Positions 31,976 through 42,848 of a DNA stretch of 64,000 nt are shown here, in pieces. The DNA is taken from the NCBI RefSeq assembly GCF_030035675.1, contig NC_084482.1:227566943-227630942 (forward strand), written 5' to 3'. Under the pieces are notes generated by a model. The model was not told the DNA's origin, searched no databases, and was given only the letters and a program-made list of their open reading frames with translations. Each line of letters begins with the position of its first letter. Position 1 is the stretch's first letter. The translations under genes were made by a program, and so were the position numbers. This stretch comes from Rhineura floridana (taxonomy: Eukaryota > Chordata > Lepidosauria > Squamata > Rhineuridae).

Positions 31976-34900
31976 ATGAAGAGACAGTTTAGGGGGCTTA
32001 GAAGGACCCTGCCCCTCTCCTGGGGACCTTGTCCTTGGGGCGGCCTCCTTCCTCCTTGGGCAACAACCCCAGCTGCCCTCCTTCCAAGCCAATTCTCCCT
32101 CTTTCCCCCCATGTCCCCCACCCCATTGTTTCTCCTTCAGTGGAGGACACGGAGGTGGAGCTGGACTTCTTCCAGGACAGCTTCACTTTGGAGATGTCTG
32201 GGGAGTTCCTGCAGGACTTTGACAAGGAAGAGCTCCGGCAGGTGGATTGGGACCAGAAGCAGAACGTCTGGAGTAGTAGTAGTAATAGTCTGCCAGACTA
32301 TGCCAGCCGGGTCAGTGCCAACACGCAGGGTGCCCTGGCCAACACGGCGGTCATGAAGGGGAACATGGAGATCCTGATCCAGCGCAGCAACTGGATGCAG
32401 GCCCTGGAGGGGCTGGAATCTCCCTCTTCCCCTTCCCCTCCTCACATGCCCAGTTTAGTTGGCCTCCCCCAAGTCCAGTCTGCGCCCCCCGGGGCGGCAG
32501 TCCCTGTGAAGTTTCCAGTGGGGCTCCCCGTGCAATACGGGCCAGAGTGAACAGTTTGCCACCTTTCTAGCCCAATGTGAGTTGTACATTTAAGTGCGGA
32601 GAGCTGAGTTCCCAACTGATGATGCGAAGGTGGCGTTCATCATCAGTTTATTGGAAGGGGAAGCAGCAAAATGGGCCACCCCGTATTTGATACGCAACAA
32701 CCAGATATTGTGCCAGTTTGATGCCTTCAGGAATGCGATGGGGGATATGTTCTGAGACCCCCAGAGGAAGGAGACGGTTGCCCACCAACTAGGGACCCTG
32801 AGACAGGGAAGGAGGTCCGTAGGACATTATACCAATGCTTTTAGTGTTTTGTCTCAGGAGACGGAGTACAATGACCCAGCCTTGATGTACTTTTACAGAA
32901 ATGGACTGAGTCCAGAAGTTTTGGATGAACTGGCATGCTCCACACCCCCTGACTCACTGAGGGGTTTGATTCAACTGAGTCTGCAGATAGACAGCCGCCT
33001 AGAAGGAAGAAAGTTGGAGCGAAGAATGGAATCTTCCCGGAGCCAAGTTGCTGCTCTGCTGCCCCGTGCGTGCCCCGTGCCCAATCCTGGCGTCCCTACT
33101 GTCTCGGGAGAGGAGCCCATGCAGATTGGGGGGACCAGACCGTGATTGACAGAGGAGGAGAGGGAAAGACGCCGGACAGAAGGACTGTGTCTCTATTGCA
33201 GAAAGTCGGGTCACCTCGCCCAAAACTGCAGTGAAAACCGGAAGATCCCAGCCACCGGAAAACTTCACATCCCAGCTCTCGTAGAGGCTAGAGAGTTGGG
33301 GGGTGGCACAGACACTGAGCCTCCACCACGACCCCTTCCGTCCCAAGGGGTCCTCCTGTTGCCCATTCGCATCACCCTACACTCAGGTGAGAGCTTCTCA
33401 GCCAAGGCTATGATCGACAGCGGAGCATCCTCTTTGTTTCATAGACCGAGAGTTGGCGCTACACCATGCTATTCCCACACGAGAACTGAGTCAGCCGTTG
33501 GCAGTGGAAACGATAGATGGCCGGCCTCTGAAGTCTGGGGGGGTGACCCGGGTGACTGAGTCCGTGGAAGTGATGGTCCCTGGACATCAGGAAGACCTGT
33601 CGTTCTATGTGGTGTCCTTGCCGCATTTCCTGGTGGTGTTGGGTATGCCTTGGTTGGTTAGGCACAACCCCACAATCTTTGGGGATGAAGCTGTGGTGGT
33701 TTTTACCTCCAAGTACTGCCATCGACATTGCTAGCCTGAAGAGGAGCCACAGGTGTTGGCAGGGGCGCCTTCCCCAAAAGAGATAACTTTGCCCACCAAG
33801 TATGGGAGTTTTCGGGACGTCTTCGACAAAAAGGAAGTGGAGCAACTCCCTCCTCACTGGCCCTATGATTGTGCCATTGACTTGGTGCCTGGGGCACGCA
33901 TCCCCGCCGGGCGGATCTACTCTCTATCTGAACCAGAGTTGGCAGCGCTAAGGAAGTTTCTGGATGCCAATTTGAAGAAAGGCTTCATTCGCCCTTCACA
34001 GTCCCCAGCTGGTGCACCCCTGCTGTTTGTTAAGAAAAAAGGGGGGGAGCTCCGTCCATGTAATGATTATAGAGCCCTAAACCAGCTCACAATCCCCAAC
34101 AGTTACCTGCTGCCGCTCATCAGGGAAATGTTGGAGCAGTTGCGTTCCGCCAAAATTTTCACGAAACTGGACTTGAGAGGAGCTTACAACTTGGTGCGAA
34201 TTAAGGCAGGGTGTCATGGCCCTGTCAGAGGACTCCTCAGATGAGGACGACTCGGGAGTAACAGCAGCAGACCCAGGAGCAGCAGACCCAGAAGGAGACA
34301 TGGAGGAGACTCCTGAGAATCCAGCTCCTTCTTCCCCTCACCTGCAGAGCACCCCAGATACAGCGGAGGCCCTGCAGCCAGACGCAGACAGTGAACAGGA
34401 TACTCCCCCCCACCTGCAGAACGTAGACAGCAGAAGGTCAGGCAGAAGAGAGGCAGGCCTGTCCCCTTAAGGCCAAAACGCTGAGGGCTCACACCTGCTG
34501 TCAAACCTGCTGCTTATAAGGCACACCTTGGCTTCAGCTTGTTGCTGACTGCTACGTCAGGCGTGGCTTCGTGTATTCCTAGTTTCCCTGCAGCATCTCT
34601 TGGACTGACCCCTTGGCAATTGATCCTGGACCTCTACTGACCTCGCTTCTGGACTTCTGACTTGGCAAGTAAGCTTCAGACAGGCCTGGCCATTATCAGG
34701 TTCCCTCCTCGTTGGCCTGGCAGATTTACAACCAGACTGCCGGCTAAGGACTTTCCTTCCCTGCTAACGACCCAGGCATTTCCAGCCCCCACCGGCACTG
34801 CTGACTCAGTGCAGAGCTGACACAGGGGATGAATGGAAGACTGCGTTTAAGACCCGTTACGGGCAGTTTTAGTATCTGGTGATGCCATACGGGTTGTCGG

Positions 34901-37480
34901 AAGCACCTGGAGTCTTCCAAAATTTTATGAATGACATCTTCCAGGACTTTGTGGACTACTTCATGATCACTTATCTGGATGATATCTTGATTTATTTGGA
35001 TACTCCTGAAGAACACGACTCGCATGTGCGTGCAGTGCTGCAGAAGTTACGGGAACACCGTCTTTACGCAAAGCTGGAACAGTGTGGGTTTGACCAAGGG
35101 CGCAGCATGAAATTGAGGTCCGCACTGACCATCATAATCTAGAGAGTCTTCATACCGCCTGTAAACTCAATCAGAGGCAAGTGCACTGGGCTCAGTTCTT
35201 TGCACGGTTCCATTTCAAAATTCATTATATCTCCCAAGCACAGAATAAGTGGGCTGACGCCCTCTCAAGGAAAGCTGAATATCTGAGGGATCCCACCCCA
35301 AGACCGTTACAGTACATAATCCTCCTGAGAGGGGTGTGGTAGGGGCCTGCCAAGATTCTTGGGAAGCTGAAGTGCGTGAAGCACAACAACAAGACCCTTT
35401 TGTGCAGGAGCAGCGGGACGAAGAGGGCGCGTCACCCAAGGCAGAACAGAAGGACCTTATATGGAAGGATGGCATACTGCACCATCAGGAAGCTATTTAT
35501 GTGCCCCCTGGAGAACTGCGAGTGAGAGTACTACGTCAGTGCCATGATGCCCCCACGGCAGGCCACTTTGGGGCCTTTAAGACCATTCAAGCTGTCACTC
35601 GGGAGTTCTGGTGGCCCAAGATGAAGAAGGACGTAGAGCATTACATTCGCTCTTGCCCCACTTGCATGAGGGCTAAACATGCCACTGGGAAGCAACCGGG
35701 GCTGTTGGAACCCCTTCCTACTCCCGCAGGACCTTGGCAAATGATTACTATGGACTTTATAACAGACCTTCCCCCTTCACAGGGGAAAACCACAGTTTTG
35801 GTGGTAGTTGATGCCTTCTCGAAAATGGCTCACTTCATTCTGTGCGCAGGGCTCCCAAGCGCTCAAGACACGGCCAATTTGTACGTGCAAAATGTGTATC
35901 GGCTGCATGGACTGCCAGACAGCCTGGTTTCCGATAGGGGCACACAATTCACCTCGCGTTTTTGGCAAGCATTGTGGAAGTTGCTGCAAAGCGAGCTAAG
36001 ACTGTCGTCTGCCCATCATCCCCAAACGGATGGGCAGTCCGAGAGGGTAAACGCTATTTTGGAACAATATTTACATTGTTTTGTGGGGTATCAGCAGGAC
36101 AACTGGATGTCTTACCTGCATTTAGCAGAATTTGCTTATAATAATGCTGTGCATTCGCACACGCAACAGACTCCTTTCTTTGCCAATTTTGGCTACCACC
36201 CCCGAGCCTTCCCTGACCCAAAGGACAGTCTCTCAGTCCCAGCCACTGAGGATTTCTTGCAGGAACTTCACGCTATGCAACAGCTACTCCAAGAGCAACT
36301 GGAACGGGCCAAGGCAGACTACAAACGCGCAGCTGACCAGCATCGTAGAGAGGGAGACCTCATACGAGTGGGAGACAAGGTCTGGATCTCTACACGTTTC
36401 CTAGCTATGCCTGGCTGGTGTCGTAAACTCCAGGATCGGCGTGTAGGGTCCTTTGAGGTGGAGGCACAGATTAAGCCCGTGGCTTAGAGACTAAAATTGC
36501 CACCCGCTTTCAAGTTGCACCCAGTCTTCCACAGGGCATTGTTAACCAAGGATGCTGCCCCCGACCCTCACCGTCCGCGAGTGGAGCCTGCACCGCTGTT
36601 GTTGGTAGAGGGGGAGGAGGAATACGAAGTAGAACAGATTTTGGACTCGAGAAAATGCCAAGGACGTCTTCAGTACCTGATTCATTGATTGGAAGGGTTA
36701 CGATCCAACTGAACGTTCCTGGGAAACAGAGGAGAATGTGCACGCCCCGACTTTGGTGAGAGAATTCCATGAGGCTTATCCAGAGAAAACTAGACCTCAG
36801 GGGTGGGAAGGGTTAATGTGTGGAGGGGGGATGATGTTGAGCCTCAGCTAAACCAGAGTGGACAGGGAAAGGGGAGGCATGAGTTTCAGGTGCCTCCTCT
36901 GCCAGAAGAAGCAGAGTTGGGGATTGTTGTGTCTGAGCAGGACCTTGCGGGAGGGGGTCAGCCTGCACTCCAGCCAGTTCCCATGGGTAGCGCACTCTCC
37001 GAGGAACAGAGCACGCCGCCCCCAGCTGATGCAGAGGACTTGTTGGGGGAAGCTCCAGAGACAGCGCCAGCTCCTCCCTTGCCAAGCAGTTCCCAGGGGG
37101 ATACCAGTGTGGCACAGCCCCCTGACCTCGAGCCCGTTGCTCAGGAGCAGGTGTCTTCCGATGAGCCGTTGGATGCACGTCCCGTCTTCTCGTTCTCATC
37201 ACCACGAGAAACGAACAGGGCAAAGACAGGAATTACGAAGGAGTCAGAGATTACGTTCGAAAACATTTCCTACATAAGCCTGCCGCTCCCAGTAGGGAGT
37301 CGTTGAGTCAACTTCCTTCACACGCTGCAGAGCATGTCTAGAGTATAGTTAGGGATTCTAGTGAGTTAGCGCAGGGTTTCCTCTGAAGCGCAATGCCTTT
37401 GATGTATCCATTACTCTAATAAAACGAGATTTACTTGCACCCACACTTCAGCCTCATTCGTCCGGCTCTGGATGGGACAG
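31976..37480 (+). mobile_element. Ty3/gypsy chromovirus fossil
   Basis: The parts run in order: gag region (about 32130-33250) with a CX2CX4HX4C knuckle (CLYCRKSGHLAQNC), protease signature IDSGAS (about 33413), reverse transcriptase and RNase H (about 33760-35300), and integrase with the zinc-binding and DDE regions (about 35500-36420). A chromodomain (about 36600-36790, EYEVEQILDS) follows, then a 3' region with an AATAAA near 37419. The chromodomain and sequence style fit the vertebrate Sushi-like chromovirus group. The element is old and broken, with roughly half a dozen or more breaks and a piece of the RT/RNase H region missing. It is also split by a solo LTR of another family at 34212-34822. 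No convincing 5' LTR was found; the pyrimidine tract lies where it would be. Confidence 0.9.
34212..34822 (+). mobile_element. Solo LTR inside the chromovirus
   Basis: The 611-bp element begins tgtcat and ends ctgaca, and is flanked by an exact 5-bp duplication, caggg (34207-34211 and 34823-34827). A TATA-like cttataagg lies near 34513, suggesting plus orientation. It inserted into the reverse-transcriptase region of the chromovirus and is therefore younger than it. The family is not identified. Confidence 0.85.
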
Positions 37481-38199
37481 GTGGGGGGCAAATTCAACTA
37501 GGAGATGACTGTTGAGTGAAAGAACTGCGAAGCCAGTTCAGGTCTGGTCCTGAAAGCAAATTCCCAGGCTCAGAATGTGCACCTGGTGTAGTAGTAGTAG
37601 TAGTAATAATAAAGTCTTCTGCAGCTGACACTGGTTGGCAGCTCTTAGGGCTTTAGTGCACAAACCAAGGTCAGTTTGAGGAGCCTGACGTGTGGCCAAC
37701 CCTGCTCCAGCCTTCACGTGTGAGGAAAACTGGCTACAGCTAATGTACAATGTTTGTGTGTGTAGTGGAGGAAGTGGAGTGCTGGTCTCAGCCCATCGGG
37801 GCTCAATTGCAGCTTCCCGAATGCCTGACCTGTGTTCAGGTGATGTTGGAGGCTATTTCTTCCAAGACATTCCTGTCTAGATAGATCATAGAATCATAGA
37901 ATAGTAAACTTGGAAGGGGCCTATAAGGCCATCAAGTCTATCCCCCTGCTCAATGCTGGTGCTAACACAGAATGCAAAATAGGAGCAGTAGGCTATAGGG
38001 AAGGTGTGGGCACAGGCCGGGCTACTTGGGGAAATGAATCCACATCCCATTTCATGCATTGTGGGGGAGTGAAGCTTCTCATACTGGGATGGAATGGCAT
38101 GGAGGACCAGGAATTCCAGGCCTTGGAGGAGATGCTGCTTCTGACGGGGACTACCAGGGTCACACGGGGGCTGCTCAGTGAGGAATGAGGGTCTGAAAA
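37481..38199. other. Unassigned sequence with a CR1 tail
   Basis: This holds a (TAG)n microsatellite (about 37588-37606) and a minus-strand CR1 3' terminus at about 37885-37990 (agaatcatagaatagtaaac ... ggaaggggcctataaggcca). Nothing else was recognised. Confidence 0.5.
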
Positions 38200-38640
38200 T
38201 ACGTCACGTGAAATAATGGGCTCAAGTTATGCTGCAGAGAAGCAAAGAAGTACCTGAGTGAGATTTCTATGTGTTTGAATCCTGGCTAAATCCCTGGAAT
38301 TAGTCAGACAGCCTTTAAACTTTAAAATAAGAAACAACTATTTTATTCTGGAAGTACCTACTTGGTAGGAAATAGTTCTCCATCTAGCTAACCAGCTAAG
38401 TTGGAGACGGAAACACAAAGCCTAGTGTTTCCCTCATGCTCTGTGAGGAGAGAGACAGAGAAAGAGAAGATCTCTCTCTCTCTCTCTCCTCAAGAGAACA
38501 AAGAAGAAGTGAGACACTGCAGTCAGCATCCTAAGAATATCAGTTTACACAGGAAGGCAGAGTCAGCAAGAGACCAAAGGATAGGTCCAGCCTAGGAATC
38601 AGGAGGTCTCCTCTCTATCTACCCTTTGTAACCCTATGCA
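38200..38640 (+). mobile_element. Worn LTR related to the retroviral LTRs here
   Basis: The stretch with taagaaacaactattttatt and agctaagttggagac resembles the LTR at 63150-63730 in the same orientation, although it is clearly more diverged. A (TC)n run lies at about 38470-38488. It is fossil and partial. Confidence 0.4.
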
Positions 38641-38713
38641 GACCCAACCCACCAGTTCAAGCTGAACCACATGTTCCGACAAGTTACAGGAAGCCAGATT
38701 TTTGCTGAACATC

Positions 38714-39170
38714 AGTTGTGAGATGTACACAATAGGAACATGGAATGTGAGAAGCATGAACCAGGACAAGTTAGAAACTGTCGAGCAGGAAATTGAACGC
38801 ACCAACATTACAATACTTGGAGTGAGTGAATTACAATGGATGGGAATGGGACATTTTCAAGCAACTACAAAATATTTTATGCAGGAAATGATAAATTAAG
38901 AAGAAATGGGGTTGCTCTAATAGTGAAAAGTGAGGTAGAAAAAGCAATTAAGAGCTATAATGCCAAGTATGAGTGAGGGATATCAATGAGATCTCATGGG
39001 AAACAGAAGAAGAGGAAATTGAGAGATGTTACATAGAAGTACAGGAAGAAATTAAATGGAAATTTAGACCAAGAGTAGGGATGTTGAAAAATCAACAGGG
39101 AAACACACTGACTGACCAAGATAAGATAAAAGGAAGATGGAAGCAATACACTAAAGAACTGTGGAAGACA
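38714..39170 (+). mobile_element. BovB (RTE) LINE, 5' fragment with internal deletion
   Basis: The endonuclease start reads GTWNVRSMNQDKLETVEQEI and ITILGVSELQWMGMGHFQAT. It jumps to the pre-RT region (EEEIERCYIEVQEEIKWKFR, then NTLTDQDKIKGRWKQYTKEL), so most of the endonuclease is deleted. It stops where CR1 sequence begins. Confidence 0.8.
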
Positions 39171-40170
39171 GAAACAAAATTCAAAGGGACCTTGACGGGC
39201 TGGAGCACTGGGCTGAAAACAACAGAATGCAATTCAACAGGGATAAATGCAAAGTTCTACACTTAGGAAAAAGAAACCAAATGCACAGTTATAAGATGGG
39301 GAAGACTTGGCTCAGCAATACGACATGTGAGAAGGATCTTGGAATTGTCGTTGATCACAAGCTGAATATGAGCCAACAGTGCCATGTGGCTGCAAAAAAG
39401 GCAAATGCTATATTAGGCTGCATTAACAGAAGTATAGTTTCCAAGTTGTGTGAAGTATTAGTTCCCTTCTATTTAGCATTGGTTAGGCCTCGTCTGAATA
39501 CTGTGTCAAGTTCTGTTCTCTGCACTTCAAGATGGATGTAGACAAACTGGAACGGGTTCAGAGGGCAACAATAATAGCATGTGTTTTATATTGTTTTTCA
39601 TATTTTTTTAAATTGTGTTTTAATTTTTTTTAAAAAAAAGATGTATTATAAATTGTATTTGTTTTTAGTTACTGTAAACCGCCCAGAAAGCTTCGGCTAT
39701 GGGGCGGTATACAAGTTTAATAAATAATAAATAATAACAAAGATGATCAGGGGACTGGAAACAAAGCCCTATGAGGAGAGACTGAAAGAACTGGGCGTGT
39801 TTAGCCTGGAGAAGAGAAGACTGAGGGGAGATAGGATAGCACTCTTCAAGTACTTGAAAGGTTGTCACACAGAGGAGGGCCGGGATCTCTTCTCGATCGT
39901 CCCAGAGTGCAGGACACAGAATAATGGGCTCAAGTTGCAGGAAGCCAGATTTCGACTGGACATCAGGAAAAACTTCCTAACTGTTAGAGCCATACGACAA
40001 TGGAACCAATGAACTAGAGAGGTAGCGGGCTCTCCAACACTGGAGGCCTTCAAGAGGCAGCTGGACAGCCATCTGTCGGGAATGCTTTGATTTGGATTCC
40101 TGCATTGAGCAGTGGGTTGGACTGGATGGCCTTATAGGCCCCTTCCAACTCTACTATTCTATGATTATAT
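39168..40170 (+). mobile_element. CR1 LINE 3' part with a nested L2 tail
   Basis: It carries [48 protein letters not shown]-type C-terminal segments ([20 protein letters not shown]) and the CR1 terminus ending near 40170. An L2-type tail (about 39566-39735, ctgtaaaccgcccagaaagc ... aataaataataaataat) is inserted in the C-terminal region. Frameshifts are present. Confidence 0.82.
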
Positions 40171-40424
40171 GATTCTGACTGAAGGGGAATATCCAGCTTT
40201 TCCATCTGTATTACAGGAGGCACCCCATATGCCATGGTGCAGAGAGCCAGTCTCTCTGCATGCCTCCAGTTACCAGCCTTTCTCTAGACAATTTCCTACA
40301 CACACTCCAAACACAAACTTCTGCTGGCAGCCAGGAAGGGAGGGGAAGGCTCTCCGGAAGAGTTTCAATGACAAAGGATCTTCCTGGCCCATTCAGCAGT
40401 TGCTGGGCAACTGAAATTATCCTG

Positions 40425-40935
40425 GTTTTGACCTATAAAGCCCTATACGGCCCAGGTCCAGGCTATTTGTCAGACCGTATCTCCCTATATGAGCCTGCCC
40501 AGGCCCTGAGATCTTCAGGAGAGGCCCTTCTCTCAGTCCCAACACCCTCGCAAGTGTGATTGGTGGGGGACGCGAGATAGGGCCTTCTTGGTGGCTTCTC
40601 CTGGGTTCTGGAACTCCCTTCCTAGGGAGGCACAAATGGCCCCCTCCTTGCCATCCTTCTGTCGGCAAGTAAAGCCTTTTTTATTCCAACAGGCTTTTGG
40701 CTAGAAGGTGTTTAGGATTGGGCTTTACAAGGCTTGTTTTATTGTTTTATATTATTATTTGTATTATTTTGAATTGTTTTTAGATTTTTAAGTGCCTTTC
40801 ACGGTTTTAAGGTTGTGCATAGTTTAATTGTATGTTTTCCTATGTTTTTAACTACATGTACTTCTATTTGTAAGCTGCCCTGAGTTCCAGTTTGGAAAAA
40901 AGGCGGGGTAAAAATAAAGTTTCAATTCAATTCAA
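40425..40935 (+). mobile_element. L2 LINE 3' fragment
   Basis: It reads VLTYKALYGPGPGYLSDRIS and LYEPAQALRSSGEALLSVPT, then an AT-rich end with ggggtaaaaataaagtttca. It is the same subfamily as 10270-10880. The stretch 40171-40424 before it is not assigned. Confidence 0.75.
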
Positions 40936-41065
40936 TACCTGGCCACTCTATTAGCTTAACCAAAGAGATTGGTGGGAGCTAATTCCCTCCCTCTTCCTAC
41001 ACCAGGTGTAAGTTCCCTACTAAGTCAGAGGGTATTATCCAGTTTCTCCACACCACACAGGATCA

Positions 41066-41400
41066 CATCTTAGATGTGTATAATGGCATTATGATATTGG
41101 CAGTTTTATTTTCAGTCTGTGTCTTAATGATTCCTTACATGGAATTCACAAATTTCATAGCTATAACATCAGCATCTTAATTGGGGCATCCGCTATGACC
41201 TCAAGGTCTCTCTCCTGTCAGTCACCACCTGTTCAGTTAGCATTTTTCACTTCTGTTCATCACTTTACTCTTGCTTAAATTTAATTGCATTTGCTCTTTA
41301 ATACCCAAGCCTGCTTGGAGAGTTCCTTTTTGAGTTCCTCACAATCCCTCTTTACTTTAATCACCCTGAACTAGATATCAACAGCAAAGTTGGTTACCTC
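41066..41400 (-). mobile_element. Worn CR1 fragment
   Basis: The minus strand matches the CR1 subfamily at 57089-59070 over the region around its active site and downstream (compare ataatggcattatgatattg with 57760-57780 and gacctcaaggtctctctcct with 57885-57905). It has many differences and gaps, so it is an old copy. The bases just before it, 40936-41065, resemble the right end of the LTR at 63730-63920. Confidence 0.6.
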
Positions 41401-41580
41401 CCTTCTCACCCGAAAGCCATGTTATTTAGAAACAAGTTTAAAAGCACAGATGCCACCCTGCATTTCTGGCAAAAAGATCCTGCTTGCCACATCTCTCTTT
41501 ATAGTGCGATTGGAGGGCAGATGATGTCCATACCTTGCCTTGGAGTGTGAATGAAGAAGGCAATGGTTTTCTTCTTCCAG

Positions 41581-41710
41581 GTACTGGTGACCTTTAAGGA
41601 AGGGTCCTTGCACTTCACCCAGGAGGAATGGGCTCAGCTGGATCCAGACTAGAGAGCTCTGTACAAGGAGATAATGTGGGAGATTCATGAGATAACAAAA
41701 GTTAGAATTA
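41581..41710 (+). pseudogene. Isolated KRAB-A exon relic
   Basis: The acceptor ...ttcttcttccag precedes VLVTFKEGSLHFTQEEWAQL, then DPD, a stop, and RALYKEIMWEIHE. The order VTF...FTQEEW..LD...RALYKEIM is the KRAB A-box. A single TAG lies between DPD and RALY in an otherwise readable frame. No B-box or finger exon follows before the retroviral LTR at 41815. It differs too much from the exons at 1220 and 53581 to be part of the segmental duplication, so it marks a separate, dead KZFP locus. Confidence 0.8.
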
Positions 41711-41814
41711 GGAGAGGTTAAGGATAGCCTTCTTAGTCCCTTCCTGGTACCCCTGCTTCGCAAATATAACCCACTACACATGTCAGTTTATCCGGTAGTA
41801 CTCACGGTTAGCAG

Positions 41815-42545
41815 TGTTGGAAGTGGGGCAAGAGCCACTCCTCTTTTTGTTCTTATGCTGATATTAATGTAAGGGAGATAGCGTGAGGGTCCAGCTGGCT
41901 AGGCTTGGCTTCCTTTACCGGTGCTGTGCTCTGACTGAGTTCCTTCCGTTGCAGACTGATTTGTCTTAGGGAAGCTTATCTGCCTCTCCTCCTTCCACCC
42001 TTTCCTCTCTTCTCTGACTGTCCAAGTAAGAGGAAACACCTTTGTCTCTGCTCTCTCCCTCCTGAGCCAGGAGGGCAACTCCCATGTCTGGGCATTGCAC
42101 CTCCGTTACTGAGCTTGGAAAAGTTACTTTTTTGAACTACAACTCCCATCAGCCCCAGCCATGTGCTGGCTGGGGCTGATGGGAGTTGTAGTTCAAAAAA
42201 GTAACTTTTCCAAGCTCTGGAGTAGGTATGCCTTTCCTATCTACTATGTATTTCTGTAAATAAATTAGCTTTTCTTATTTTACTAAGTCTCAAGCTTCAA
42301 TGATCTCAATGCAGGGTAAAAGCCTGCTTCTAAGGTAAACACACACACACAGGCACACAAGAGCATTTCAGATGTTAAACCCTGCTTTATTATTTAGATA
42401 CAAAGTTATTTCACATAACATCAAGCAATACTTCTGATGTGCAGAAGGGCAAGTGGTAGAGCATCTAACCACTCCTTTTAAACACCTGTCCAGTAAAATG
42501 AGATCCACAGTTGCTGTCCCGGGGGAGGGAGAGGCCAGACCATGG
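41815..42545 (-). mobile_element. Retroviral LTR region, copy 1
   Basis: It matches 48838-49490 over its whole length with a few percent of differences by eye. A palindromic MITE (42109-42219) is present here and absent in the other copy. Orientation is inferred from the env fossil at 47475-51070, which reads on the minus strand. Exact LTR ends were not fixed. Fossil. Confidence 0.65.
42109..42219. mobile_element. Palindromic MITE, 111 bp
   Basis: The arms gagcttggaaaagttacttt and aaagtaacttttccaagctc are perfect inverse complements, continuing inwards through actacaactcccatcagccc to near the centre. It is a close relative of 21764-21879. The related LTR at 49141-49175 has no such element. 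A clean 8-bp target duplication is not visible here. Confidence 0.75.
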
Positions 42546-42550
42546 GTGAG

Positions 42551-42848
42551 GGTACAGGGGCAATGCCTCCCTCTGCATGGACAGGGAGTAGGGGCATATC
42601 CAACAGTTACTCACACTAGAGTGAAAGAGACCAACATGTATACAAACACCCCATTTTCCAATATTATTTTGGCTTGTCTCTGCAGGCAACTCTTCAAGAT
42701 TGTCACTTATCTTCCTCAATCCAGCAGGACTTTTAGGACGAGGAACACGAGCCAAATTCCACTGTAGCACCAGAACACCTCTTCCATTCAGTGTCTAAGG
42801 TGCCTGGGAATCCAGGTGCCACAATGAGTGTGGAAGATACAAGGTCAA
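42551..42848 (-). repeat. 298-bp direct repeat, left copy (retroviral env part)
   Basis: It is identical to 47961-48258 over all 298 bases as far as I can read. The minus strand encodes part of a retroviral Env surface region including the SNCWIC motif. It joins directly to the LTR on its left and to the Penelope-like element on its right. Fossil. Confidence 0.85.

Noticed and set aside
31303-31992. Open frames above 180 codons on both strands (Ser/Pro/Leu-rich or Arg/Glu/Gly-rich)
   Set aside because: Pure consequence of the pyrimidine tract, not genes.
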